From the NCBI RefSeq assembly GCF_900110965.1, contig NZ_FOFO01000001.1, positions 124,001 through 188,000 on the forward strand: 64,000 nt of DNA, read 5' to 3'. The stretch's first letter is position 1, and every line of letters begins with the position of its first letter. Both the position numbers and the translations under genes were made by a program. Source of the stretch: Ectothiorhodospira magna. Lineage in GTDB: Bacteria > Pseudomonadota > Gammaproteobacteria > Ectothiorhodospirales > Ectothiorhodospiraceae. This document shows positions 33,499 to 41,283 of this stretch, one piece after another. The notes beneath the pieces are model-generated. The model searched no databases. It was given only the letters and a program-made list of their open reading frames with translations, and was not told the DNA's origin.

Positions 33499-34730
33499 GA
33501 AGCCTCCAGGACAGCGTGCATCAGGTCCGTGTTGCGGGAGCGGAATCCCGCTTCGCAATAGGCCAGGTAGAAACGCCAGGTGCGCAGGAATCGCTGGTCA
33601 TAGCCGCCCAGACTCAGGATGGCCGGTGCCTGCTCGCATACCCGCTGGTACCAGTGGTGTAGGGTGTCTGCATAGTCCTGGCCGAAAAAAGCGGTTTCCC
33701 TGATGGTCAACCCCGCCTCGGTGGCATGCTGTTCAAAGGCCGGTACCGAGGGCAGCATGCCACCGGGGAAAATATAGAGCTGAATGAAATCTGCATGGGT
33801 GCGGTAGTAGTCAAAAGCCTTGACGTCGATGGTGATGACCTGAACAGCGGCCCGGCCACCGGGTCGCAGGCATTGTCGCACGGTCTGGAACCAGGTGGGC
33901 CACCAGGGTTCCCCCACCGCCTCGAACATCTCGATGGACACCACATGGTCGAACGTCTCGTTCAGGTCCCGGTAGTCCTGCAGACGCAGTTCCACCCGGT
34001 CCGACAGTCCGGCGGCCTCGATGCGTCGGCGGGCGTAGTCCAGTTGTTCCCTGGACAGGGTGATGCCGGTCACCCGGTAACCCTGGCGGGCCGCATGTTC
34101 GGCAAAGCCGCCCCAGCCGCAGCCGATCTCCAGGATATGGGCACCGGGCGCGGCCTCCAGGCGTTCCAGCAACCGGGCATACTTGCGGGTCTGGGCCGTC
34201 TCCAGGGAGGCCTCCGGCGGCTCGAACACCGCCGCGGAATAGGTCATGGTGGGGTCCAGCCACAGCTGGTAGAAGTCGTTGCCCAGATCATAGTGGAAGG
34301 CGATGTTGCGGCGACTGCCGGGACGGCTGTTGCCCCGCAGGCGATGACGCAGGTTGTCCCACAGGTGGGCCGGTCTTGAACCGTTCACCAGTTGGGGAAT
34401 GTGGGGCTGGTTCACCGCGCCCATGTTGAGCAGGGCCGGCAGGTCGGGGGTGTCCCAGTCCCCCACCATGTAGCCTTCACCCAATCCCACCAGCCCCCGG
34501 GTGAGCAGGCGCCGTACCAGGGCGAAGGGGCGGTGGATGCGGATTTCTCCGCTGCCGCCGGGATGCTGGCCCTCGATGGTCCAGCGATGGCCGTCAGGTG
34601 TCTCGATGGTGAGATCCCCCTGATGCAGGTGCCGAAGATGGCGCAGCAGCAGCCGCAGGGCCAGGGACGGAGCGCGGGAGGCGAGGGTGCTGGGGCTGCC
34701 GCCTTGGGTGGGAGTCTGTTCCAGGGACAT
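33495..34730 (-). CDS. cfa: Cyclopropane-fatty-acyl-phospholipid synthase family protein
   Basis: The 411-residue SAM-dependent methyltransferase has FHYDLGNDFYQLWLDPTMTYS, motif I HILEIGCGWGGFAEHAA, ITLSREQLDYARRRIEAAGL and FDHVVSIEMFEAVGEPWW, all characteristic of Cfa. It adds a methylene bridge or methyl group to unsaturated acyl chains in phospholipids. The ATG at 34730 has GAGGAG upstream. An in-frame extension of 17 residues would overlap the preceding DUF1365 stop and is less likely. It is the third gene of the FAD-DUF1365-cfa-DUF3833 operon. Confidence 0.94.
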   Translation of the reverse strand: MSLEQTPTQGGSPSTLASRAPSLALRLLLRHLRHLHQGDLTIETPDGHRWTIEGQHPGGSGEIRIHRPFALVRRLLTRGLVGLGEGYMVGDWDTPDLPALLNMGAVNQPHIPQLVNGSRPAHLWDNLRHRLRGNSRPGSRRNIAFHYDLGNDFYQLWLDPTMTYSAAVFEPPEASLETAQTRKYARLLERLEAAPGAHILEIGCGWGGFAEHAARQGYRVTGITLSREQLDYARRRIEAAGLSDRVELRLQDYRDLNETFDHVVSIEMFEAVGEPWWPTWFQTVRQCLRPGGRAAVQVITIDVKAFDYYRTHADFIQLYIFPGGMLPSVPAFEQHATEAGLTIRETAFFGQDYADTLHHWYQRVCEQAPAILSLGGYDQRFLRTWRFYLAYCEAGFRSRNTDLMHAVLEAS

Positions 34731-34746
34731 GGGGGCTTCTCCTCTA

Positions 34747-35496
34747 TCAGGATGGCGTCGACTTGCTGTAATACTGTCCACCCTTCCACCAGATTTTCAG
34801 GGCGTGCCAGTGAATGGCGGCAATGACCTTGAGGGTCATGAAGGGAACGGCGGCCGTTGCCCTGAGCAGTTCACCGTCGGTGAGGGGACGGGCCTGACCG
34901 ATCTGGGCCGCGGACAGCATCAGGCGGGCATCCTGGTATTCATGAATCAGGACATTGAGGGCCTCATCAGGCTCCGACAGCCGGAACTGATAGCGGGCAT
35001 TCATCTCGATAAAGGGAGAGACATAAAACAGCTTGTCCTGGGAAGCACGCACCGGCCAGGTCATGGCGTTGCCCTGGGCATGCAGAAGGTAGTGGTGGCA
35101 GTCTCCCAGGGTATTGCTCACCTCACAGATCACGGCCCGCAGGCTGCCATCCCGGTGCCGACAGTACCACAGGCTCAGGGGATTAAAGGTATATCCCAGC
35201 ACCCTGGGAAAACACAGAAGCTGTACCTGCCCCCCTTCCAGGTCAATGCCGGCCTGGGCCAGCTGATGATCCACCCAGGGACGCCAAGGGGAACCGTCCC
35301 TGGGGCCATGATCCCGAAAATTCAGGCTGAGCAGGTTGAAGCGGTTCAATGAAAACAGACGCAGGGATCGGTCCAGTGGGTCCAGCTGGTCCACGTCCAC
35401 CAGCAGGCTAAACACCTTGTGGATGAAACGGTATTGCACCGGAAACAACCGACGGTGCATCACCTGGGTGCGGTAGAGGCGATGGGGCTGGGTCAT
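34747..35496 (-). CDS. DUF1365 family protein
   Basis: The 249-residue protein begins MTQPHRLYRTQVMHRRLFPVQYRFIHKVF, a DUF1365 hallmark. FPRVLGYTFNPLSLWYCRHRDGSLRAVICEVSNTLG follows. The start ATG overlaps the stop of the FAD oxidoreductase gene (TGATG). DUF1365 proteins are fixed partners of this FAD oxidoreductase and Cfa in light- and singlet-oxygen-induced operons; the activity is unknown. Confidence 0.93.
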   Translation of the reverse strand: MTQPHRLYRTQVMHRRLFPVQYRFIHKVFSLLVDVDQLDPLDRSLRLFSLNRFNLLSLNFRDHGPRDGSPWRPWVDHQLAQAGIDLEGGQVQLLCFPRVLGYTFNPLSLWYCRHRDGSLRAVICEVSNTLGDCHHYLLHAQGNAMTWPVRASQDKLFYVSPFIEMNARYQFRLSEPDEALNVLIHEYQDARLMLSAAQIGQARPLTDGELLRATAAVPFMTLKVIAAIHWHALKIWWKGGQYYSKSTPS

Positions 35497-36782
35497 CAAA
35501 CGGTCCCGGTCCAGGGTGGGGTCACCCCCAGTCGCGCTGCCACCTCCAGGGCGGAACGCAGGCCATCTTCATGAAAGCCGTAGCCGGTCCAGGCACCACA
35601 GAACCACAGCCGATCGTTGCCCTGGATCGTGGGCAGCACCTGCTGGGCTTTCATGGCCTCCTGATCAAAGACCGGGTGGTGATAGGTCATTTCCCGAATG
35701 ACCTTCTCCGGCAACGGTTCTTCCAGGGGATTGAGGCTGACCAGATAGTTTTCGGGTTCATCCAGAGCCTGTAGCCGGTTCATCCAGTAGGTGACGGAAA
35801 CCTCATTGGCCGGGGCATCGGTGAGCCGGTGGCGGGCCATATAGTTCCAGGAGGACCAGACCTTGCGCAGCCGGGGCATCAGGCGGGTGTCCGTATGCAG
35901 GATGACCCGGTTGGGTTGATAACTGAAGGCACCCAGGATGCGGGCCTCGTCCTTGTCCGGATTATCCAGCATGGCCAGGATCTCGTCAGCATGGCAGGCC
36001 AGTACCCCCTGATCAAAGTCGGTTTCGGTGCCATCGTCGGTGATCACCCGGATATGGTCTGGCCGGCGTTGAATGGCCTTTACCCGGCGGGATGCATGGA
36101 CCTGATCGGGCAGGTCCTGGAGGATTTTTTTCACATATTCCCGGCTGCCGCCAGTGACGGTATGCCATTGGGGACGATCCCGCAGATCCAGCAATCCGTG
36201 GTTGGCAAAGAAGTTCAGGAACGAACGCAGGGGAAAGTCCAGCATTTTATGGGTGGGACAGGACCAGATGGCCGCAGCCATGGGCAGCAGATAGTCATCC
36301 CGGAATCCGGGACCGTAGCCTTCCTTGAGCAGATAGCCTCCCAGGGTCATGTCCAGTTCGGGGGCGGCCTGCAACAGGCGCTTGCCGGCCCGATTAAAGC
36401 GGATGATATCCGCCAGCATGCGTAAAAATCGGGGATTGGTGAGGTTACGCCGTTGGGCAAAGAGGGTATCCAGGTCCGAGCCGGCATATTCCAGGCGGCC
36501 ATGACCTACCGAGGCAGAAAAGGACATGTCGGTGGGTTGACTGGTGATGCCCAGATGGTCAAACAGGGCGGTAAGATGAGGGTAATTGCGGTGATTGAAC
36601 ACCATAAACCCTGTATCCACCCCTCTTTGGCCCTGGCTGCCCTGAACATCCACCGTGTGGGTATGTCCACCGATGTAATCGTTACCTTCAAACAGGGTCA
36701 CGTCGTATCGACGGGACAAGAGCCAGGCGGTAGCCAGTCCGGCAATGCCGGCACCCACAATGGCGATAGATTCACGGGCCAT
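35496..36782 (-). CDS. FAD-dependent oxidoreductase (COG2907 type)
   Basis: The 428-residue flavoprotein has an N-terminal dinucleotide-binding motif, IAIVGAGIAGLATAWLLSRRYDVTLFEG, followed by YIGGHTHTVDV, and belongs to the amine-oxidase/desaturase-like group COG2907. It is the first gene of a four-gene operon with DUF1365, cfa and DUF3833, each overlapping or nearly touching the next. Together these are thought to modify membrane fatty acids under photo-oxidative stress. Substrate unknown. Confidence 0.92.
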   Translation of the reverse strand: MARESIAIVGAGIAGLATAWLLSRRYDVTLFEGNDYIGGHTHTVDVQGSQGQRGVDTGFMVFNHRNYPHLTALFDHLGITSQPTDMSFSASVGHGRLEYAGSDLDTLFAQRRNLTNPRFLRMLADIIRFNRAGKRLLQAAPELDMTLGGYLLKEGYGPGFRDDYLLPMAAAIWSCPTHKMLDFPLRSFLNFFANHGLLDLRDRPQWHTVTGGSREYVKKILQDLPDQVHASRRVKAIQRRPDHIRVITDDGTETDFDQGVLACHADEILAMLDNPDKDEARILGAFSYQPNRVILHTDTRLMPRLRKVWSSWNYMARHRLTDAPANEVSVTYWMNRLQALDEPENYLVSLNPLEEPLPEKVIREMTYHHPVFDQEAMKAQQVLPTIQGNDRLWFCGAWTGYGFHEDGLRSALEVAARLGVTPPWTGTV

Positions 36783-36811
36783 GGATAAGCGTCCTCTGAT
36801 TTGGAATTATT

Positions 36812-36851
36812 CTTATACCTTGTCTATGCAAGGCTTGCAAAATGCTGTACA
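36812..36851 (-). promoter_or_regulatory. Promoter of the FAD oxidoreductase-cfa operon with TGTACA box
   Basis: On the minus strand TTGCAA (36835-36840) and TATAAG (36812-36817) are 17 bases apart, about 30 bases before the start. The palindrome TGTACA (36846-36851) lies six bases upstream of the -35. TGTACA-like sites are used by light-sensing MerR-family regulators of the LitR/PplR/CarH type; the regulator link is inference. Confidence 0.5.
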
Positions 36852-36997
36852 AACGCGGCAAAGGGTTTCGACAGCCGGTATCTGCAGATCGTTCCGGTGT
36901 CTTGCGGCCTCTTGAGGCTGGGCCTGTATTGTCCTGGGTTGCACATTGCAGCCGTTATCCCTCTCCGACCTGAAGGATGGGGTTTTTTGGAGGAACG

Positions 36998-37615
36998 ATG
37001 AAACCATTGGGACAGATTACCAGAGACGGCGCTGCAAACGCTTCACCCCGACTGATGTCAGTGGAGGCGCTGGCGGAACATTACCGCGCCATGCTGACGG
37101 GCCTGGGTGAAAATCCGGAGCGCGAAGGACTCAAGGGTACCCCCCTGCGGGCTGCCAAGGCCATGCAGTACCTGACCCAGGGATATCATCAGTCCCTGGA
37201 TGAACTGGTCAACGGCGCCCTGTTTGCTTCCAGCAGTGACGAGATGGTACTGGTAAAGGACATTGAACTGTATTCCCTGTGTGAACATCATCTGCTGCCC
37301 ATCATCGGCAAGTGCCATGTGGCCTATCTGCCCAATGGCAAGGTGCTGGGGTTGTCCAAGGTGGCCCGCATTGTGGACATGTTCGCCCGTCGGTTGCAGA
37401 TTCAGGAAAGCATGACCCGGGAGATTGCCCAGGCCATCATGGATGTCACCCAGGCCAGGGGCGTAGCCGTGGTGGCAGAGGCCCGTCACATGTGCATGAT
37501 GATGCGGGGGGTGGAGAAGCAGAACTCCAGCATGGTGACCTCGGTGATGCTGGGCGCCTTCCGTGAGGATGCCCGTACCCGTTCTGAATTCATGGAACTG
37601 ATCCGCCGGGGCTGA
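36998..37615 (+). CDS. folE: GTP cyclohydrolase I
   Basis: The 205-residue enzyme makes dihydroneopterin triphosphate from GTP, the first step to folates. Zinc ligands Cys95 and His98 ([21 protein letters not shown]) and Cys166 ([16 protein letters not shown]) are intact, with [18 protein letters not shown] between. The ATG at 36998 has GGAGGAA upstream. Its 3' end overlaps the convergent photolyase gene by 26 bases. Beside a photolyase it may supply folate for the antenna chromophore; this is inference. Confidence 0.96.
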   Translation: MKPLGQITRDGAANASPRLMSVEALAEHYRAMLTGLGENPEREGLKGTPLRAAKAMQYLTQGYHQSLDELVNGALFASSSDEMVLVKDIELYSLCEHHLLPIIGKCHVAYLPNGKVLGLSKVARIVDMFARRLQIQESMTREIAQAIMDVTQARGVAVVAEARHMCMMMRGVEKQNSSMVTSVMLGAFREDARTRSEFMELIRRG

Positions 37616-39050
37616 GCCGGCTGTGTTCCTTGAGTTGCTCCCAGGCCGCCAGTGCCGTCTTGCGGCTTGCCCCCAGGTCCACTCGTGGGCGCGGATACGC
37701 TGGGGGTATCAGGCTGGCAGGGGCGGTCCAGGGGGCATGCAGGTATCGATCCGGCAGATGTTCAAGTTCTGGCACCCAGTGCCGGATGTATGCTCCCTGG
37801 CCATCAAAGCGCTCCCCCTGCAACACCGGATTGAACACCCGGAAATAGGGGGCGGCATCGGCTCCGCAACCCGCGGTCCATTGCCAGCCCAGAGTATTGG
37901 AGGCCAGATCCGCGTCGACCAGGGTGTCCCAGAACCAGCGGGCGCCCTCCTGCCAGGGGATACCGAGGTTTTTGACCAGTAGTGAGGCCGTGATCATCCG
38001 CACCCGGTTATGCATCCATCCTGTGTGCCAAAGTTCCCGCATCCCGGCATCCACCAGGGGGATGCCGGTCAGACCATGCTGCCAGGCCGCCAGATCGTCA
38101 GCATAGTCTTCCGGCTTGCGCCAGGGAAAGTGCTCAAAGCGCTGATCCAGGGGATGCTCCGGCGTTTGGGGAAAATGAAACAGCAAATGAAAAGCGAATT
38201 CCCGCCAGCCGATTTCCCGGATGAAAGCCGCCACCGAGGTGCTACCCTCAGTCCCGATACCCTGCTGTTGCAGCCGTTGGCAAGCCCGGATCAGCTGCCT
38301 TGGGCCAATTTCACCAAAATGCAGATGGGGCGACAGGCGCGAGGTGCCCGGTTGTCCTGGTAGATCCCGCCCGGTCTTATAGGTCAAAACCCCATGGGCC
38401 AAAAAGCGTTCCAGGGCATGATGGGCGCCGGCCTCTCCCGGCTGCCACCGCTGGGCCAGACCCTGATCCCAGGAAATGCGGGGCAGCAGCGCCCACTGTT
38501 TCAAATCATCACTGACGGGCCAATGTGCCGGGGCCGTGATGGATTCCGGCAAGGTGGCCACATCATCGGGCAGACCCTTGGCACAGCAGGCTTTCCAGAA
38601 CGGGGTGAACACCCGGTAAGGTTCGCCGCTCTTGTTGCTGACCGTCCAGGGTTCGAACAACAGAGCGCTGTTGCAGCTTTCCACCCTCACCCCCCGATCC
38701 TTGAGGGCCGCCTTGATGCGGCGATCCCGCTGGATCAGGGCAGGTTCATAGGTCCGGTTCCAGATCACCTGCCCTGCCCCGGTCTCGTCAAGCAGTTGCA
38801 ACAGGCACTCCAGGCTGCCGCCCTGACGCAGGATCAGGCGTGACCCTGCCGCCGTCAGGGCACAGGACAAGGCATTCAGGCTATGGTGCAGCCACCATCG
38901 GGAAGCCGCACCAGGAAACCAGGGGGCTTCTTCCTCCGGGGCATGAAGATACACCGGGATCACCGGTTGCCCCGTATCCAGGGCACGGGTAAGGGCCGGA
39001 TTATCTGCCAGACGCAGATCCCGGCGTAGCCATAGCAGAACAGGTTGCAT
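37590..39050 (-). CDS. phrB: Deoxyribodipyrimidine photolyase
   Basis: The 486-residue flavoprotein begins [24 protein letters not shown], the antenna-binding alpha/beta domain. Its C-terminal FAD domain contains [81 protein letters not shown] split across the FAD pocket, and [21 protein letters not shown]. This is the class I CPD photolyase pattern. It repairs UV pyrimidine dimers using light. The start at 39050 is the first with a photolyase N-terminus; upstream in-frame codons run through the divergent SDR gene. Confidence 0.95.
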   Translation of the reverse strand: MQPVLLWLRRDLRLADNPALTRALDTGQPVIPVYLHAPEEEAPWFPGAASRWWLHHSLNALSCALTAAGSRLILRQGGSLECLLQLLDETGAGQVIWNRTYEPALIQRDRRIKAALKDRGVRVESCNSALLFEPWTVSNKSGEPYRVFTPFWKACCAKGLPDDVATLPESITAPAHWPVSDDLKQWALLPRISWDQGLAQRWQPGEAGAHHALERFLAHGVLTYKTGRDLPGQPGTSRLSPHLHFGEIGPRQLIRACQRLQQQGIGTEGSTSVAAFIREIGWREFAFHLLFHFPQTPEHPLDQRFEHFPWRKPEDYADDLAAWQHGLTGIPLVDAGMRELWHTGWMHNRVRMITASLLVKNLGIPWQEGARWFWDTLVDADLASNTLGWQWTAGCGADAAPYFRVFNPVLQGERFDGQGAYIRHWVPELEHLPDRYLHAPWTAPASLIPPAYPRPRVDLGASRKTALAAWEQLKEHSRLSPGGSVP

Positions 39051-39052
39051 GG

Positions 39053-39082
39053 TTCGATTATACAATAGCGCCCCAGTATAAT
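39053..39082. promoter_or_regulatory. Overlapping divergent promoters of phrB and the SDR gene
   Basis: A perfect TATAAT on the plus strand (39077-39082) faces the SDR gene, and a perfect TATAAT on the minus strand (39057-39062) faces phrB, only 14 bases apart. The -35 elements are poor (TTCGAT at 39053 for the plus promoter), which suggests activation by a regulator. Confidence 0.55.
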
Positions 39083-39125
39083 GGGCACCATAACCCTGGC
39101 TGGCAGCGACAGGTGCGGAGGCGCC

Positions 39126-39911
39126 ATGACCCAACAGAGACAATCCCCCGAATCCATGTCGGTCGTCTGGCTGGTGGGAGCCAGCACCGGTATTGGTCAG
39201 ACACTGGCCCTGCGTCTGGCCGGCAGTGGCCGGCAGGTGGCGGTGACAGCCCGCAGCAATGATCGCCTGCAGGCGCTGGCGGAGCAGTCGCCAGTGCCCG
39301 GAGCCATCCAGGTGTTTCCCGGCGATGTGACCGATGGGCCGGGTATGGCCGACGTGGCTGCCCGGATCGAATCCCGGATGGGTCCCATTGATACGGCGAT
39401 CTTCAATGCCGGTGACTACGAACCCATGGGACTGGAGGACTTTGATCCGGCCCTGTTCCAACGTCTTATGGCAGTCAACTATCAGGGAGTGGTCAACGGG
39501 CTGGCGGCGGTAATGCCCGCCATGATCTCCCGGGCGGAAGGACAGATCCTGGTGACCGCCAGTCTGGCCGGATACCGAGGGCTGCCCCGGGCAGCGCCCT
39601 ATGGTGCCTCCAAGGCGGCGGTGATCAATCTGGCCGAATCCCTGCAGCCGGAACTGGCCCTCAAGGGGGTGAGCCTGCGGGTCATCAACCCCGGTTTCGT
39701 CAAGACCCCCATGACCGATAAAAATCGCTTCTCCATGCCATTCCTGATGACTCCGGAGGCGGCGGTGGATGCCATCATGAAGGGGCTGGAAAGACGGGGA
39801 TTTGAAATCACTTTTCCTCGCCCCTTTGCCTGGATCATGAAAACCCTCAGACTGATGCCCCATCGCCTGTTTCTGGCGTTGACCCGACGTATGGTGAATC
39901 GTGATGCCTGA
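39126..39911 (+). CDS. Short-chain dehydrogenase/reductase
   Basis: The 261-residue SDR has the nucleotide-binding VVWLVGASTGIGQTLALRLAG, the structural IFNAGDYE (NAG), catalytic Ser in VTASLAGYRG and the YGASK pair at PYGASKAAVINLAES. The start ATG has GCGGAGG eight bases upstream. It is divergent from phrB and overlaps the following NTF2-like gene by eight bases. SDR and NTF2-like genes commonly travel with photolyase in light-regulated clusters. Substrate unknown. Confidence 0.92.
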   Translation: MTQQRQSPESMSVVWLVGASTGIGQTLALRLAGSGRQVAVTARSNDRLQALAEQSPVPGAIQVFPGDVTDGPGMADVAARIESRMGPIDTAIFNAGDYEPMGLEDFDPALFQRLMAVNYQGVVNGLAAVMPAMISRAEGQILVTASLAGYRGLPRAAPYGASKAAVINLAESLQPELALKGVSLRVINPGFVKTPMTDKNRFSMPFLMTPEAAVDAIMKGLERRGFEITFPRPFAWIMKTLRLMPHRLFLALTRRMVNRDA

Positions 39912-40344
39912 AACCGTTGAACTCTGGGTGCGGCGCTATGTGGAGTTTTTCACCCGGCTCCAGGAACCGGATCTGGAACGCCTGGATACGCTGTTCACCC
40001 CCGATGCCCGGTTCAAGGATCCGTTTAATGATGTCATGGGGGTAGAGCAGATTGCTGCCGTGTTTCATCATATGTTCCAGCAATGTCCAGCGCCGCGTTT
40101 TCATGTGCATGGCTGGGCCATTCAGGGCAATACGGTCTTTTTGCACTGGCGCTTTCTGGATCGGGAAGACGATGCCGCCGGTCGCTGGCGACTGGACGTG
40201 GATGGTGTCAGCCGGGTGCTGTTCAATGAAGAAGGCAAGGTATTCAGTCACATCGACTACTGGGATCCGGCAGAACATCTCTATGAACAATTGCCCCTGG
40301 TGGGCAGTCTGCTGCGTTTTATCCGTCGCCGGATCGCCATTTAA
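39904..40344 (+). CDS. NTF2-like / SnoaL-type small protein
   Basis: The 146-residue protein has the cone-shaped NTF2 pattern: N-terminal helix (WVRRYVEFFTRLQEPDLERL), DALFTPDARFKDPFNDV-like strand, helix VFHHMFQQCPAPRF and alternating strands (VFLHWRFLDREDDAAGRWRL). Such folds bind or isomerise small hydrophobic ligands. It is coupled to the SDR gene (ATG at 39904 inside the SDR end). This pairing is characteristic of the photo-stress cluster. Function unknown. Confidence 0.85.
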   Translation: MPETVELWVRRYVEFFTRLQEPDLERLDTLFTPDARFKDPFNDVMGVEQIAAVFHHMFQQCPAPRFHVHGWAIQGNTVFLHWRFLDREDDAAGRWRLDVDGVSRVLFNEEGKVFSHIDYWDPAEHLYEQLPLVGSLLRFIRRRIAI

Positions 40345-40423
40345 TCAGGAACATCCTGCTTGAACCCCGGTCCCAGGACATCATATCCTGCACATTGCCA
40401 TGTCCCAACCCGAGGCCGGTACC

Positions 40424-40735
40424 ATGTCCGATTCCATCCGCTTTCATGCTGCTGTTGGTGAGCGTCCATTCTGGCTCAGCAGTCTGGTACTGCTGACTGG
40501 ATTGACACTGACGCTGCAGACGCCCTTGTCCCAGGATGCCACTGTGGATCTGTTCGCCGGCATGGAGCGCCCCACCCTGGCCCATACCCTGGAACTGTGG
40601 CCGGGCAATCCGCCACCCTGGATGGAAGGTGATCAGATGATGACCGAAGAAATGGAAGAACTGCCGTTGCCGGTCAGTGCTGACCGCGATGCCGCCCAGA
40701 GTGCCATGGCGTTGCGGGAGCGGATGGCCAGATAA
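40424..40735 (+). CDS. Hypothetical protein with one membrane segment
   Basis: About 103 residues from the ATG at 40424, which has GAGG eight bases upstream; an ATG at 40400 is also possible. A hydrophobic stretch (FWLSSLVLLTGLTLTL) is followed by a proline-rich acidic region (WPGNPPPWMEGDQMMTEEMEELPLPV). I recognise no family. It follows the NTF2-like gene by about 80 bases on the same strand and may be the last gene of that transcript. Confidence 0.5.
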   Translation: MSDSIRFHAAVGERPFWLSSLVLLTGLTLTLQTPLSQDATVDLFAGMERPTLAHTLELWPGNPPPWMEGDQMMTEEMEELPLPVSADRDAAQSAMALRERMAR

Positions 40736-40762
40736 GCATCCATGCCCTGAGTCACAACCCCG

Positions 40763-41281
40763 TCAAGGGGCATAAAAATGCCCGGCATGGAGCAACCGTG
40801 GCCCCCAGTAGGGATGGTCCAGTCTTTCAGTGGTCACGGGTCGGCCACTGGAAGGGGCATGGACAAAACGGCCATGGCCAATATAAATGCTCACATGACT
40901 GGGGCCTGGGCGGGTGGTGCGAAAGAACAGCAGATCCCCTGGGGTGAGCGCCCCTTGAGTCACCGGGCGTGCGCCCCGGCTTTGGGTTGCGGTGGTCCGG
41001 GGTACCGGAATACCGGCATGATGGTGTGTAAACCAGACCAGTCCACTGCAATCAAATCCCTCCTCGGGTGAAGTGCCCCCGTAACGGTAGGGTCTGCCCA
41101 CCATGGACAGGGCATGAAACACCACCTGGGACCGCAGGGGGTCCAGGGCTGTGGTGTCGATGGTGCCCGTGGTATCCGTGGCGTCTGTGGTATCCGTGAT
41201 CTCAGTGGTCGGTTTGGGCGGCGCAGTGCTGCAGGCGGCCAACAATATGGCCATCAGCATTGGCAGATAAATTTTCCCCAT
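40763..41281 (-). CDS. NlpC/P60 peptidoglycan hydrolase lipoprotein
   Basis: The 172-residue precursor has a lipoprotein signal ending LLAAC, with the lipidated cysteine at residue 17, then a threonine/aspartate-rich linker (about 26-45) and an NlpC/P60 domain. The catalytic Cys78 lies in EGFDCSGLVWF, with His129 (GPSHVSIYIG) and His141 (FVHAPSSG). These enzymes cut D-glutamyl-diaminopimelate bonds in cell-wall peptides. The start lies inside the end of the upstream kinase gene (TGATCATG), so the pair is coupled. Confidence 0.92.
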   Translation of the reverse strand: MGKIYLPMLMAILLAACSTAPPKPTTEITDTTDATDTTGTIDTTALDPLRSQVVFHALSMVGRPYRYGGTSPEEGFDCSGLVWFTHHHAGIPVPRTTATQSRGARPVTQGALTPGDLLFFRTTRPGPSHVSIYIGHGRFVHAPSSGRPVTTERLDHPYWGPRLLHAGHFYAP

Positions 41282-41283
41282 GA

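Noticed and set aside
39051-39863. Upstream extension of the photolyase reading frame through the SDR gene
   Set aside because: The photolyase N-terminus begins at 39050; the extension has no homology-like pattern and lies antisense to the SDR gene.
41180-41235. CRISPR-like or satellite repeat in the NlpC/P60 gene
   Set aside because: The near-repeats encode a Thr/Asp-rich linker in frame; they are degenerate and short.
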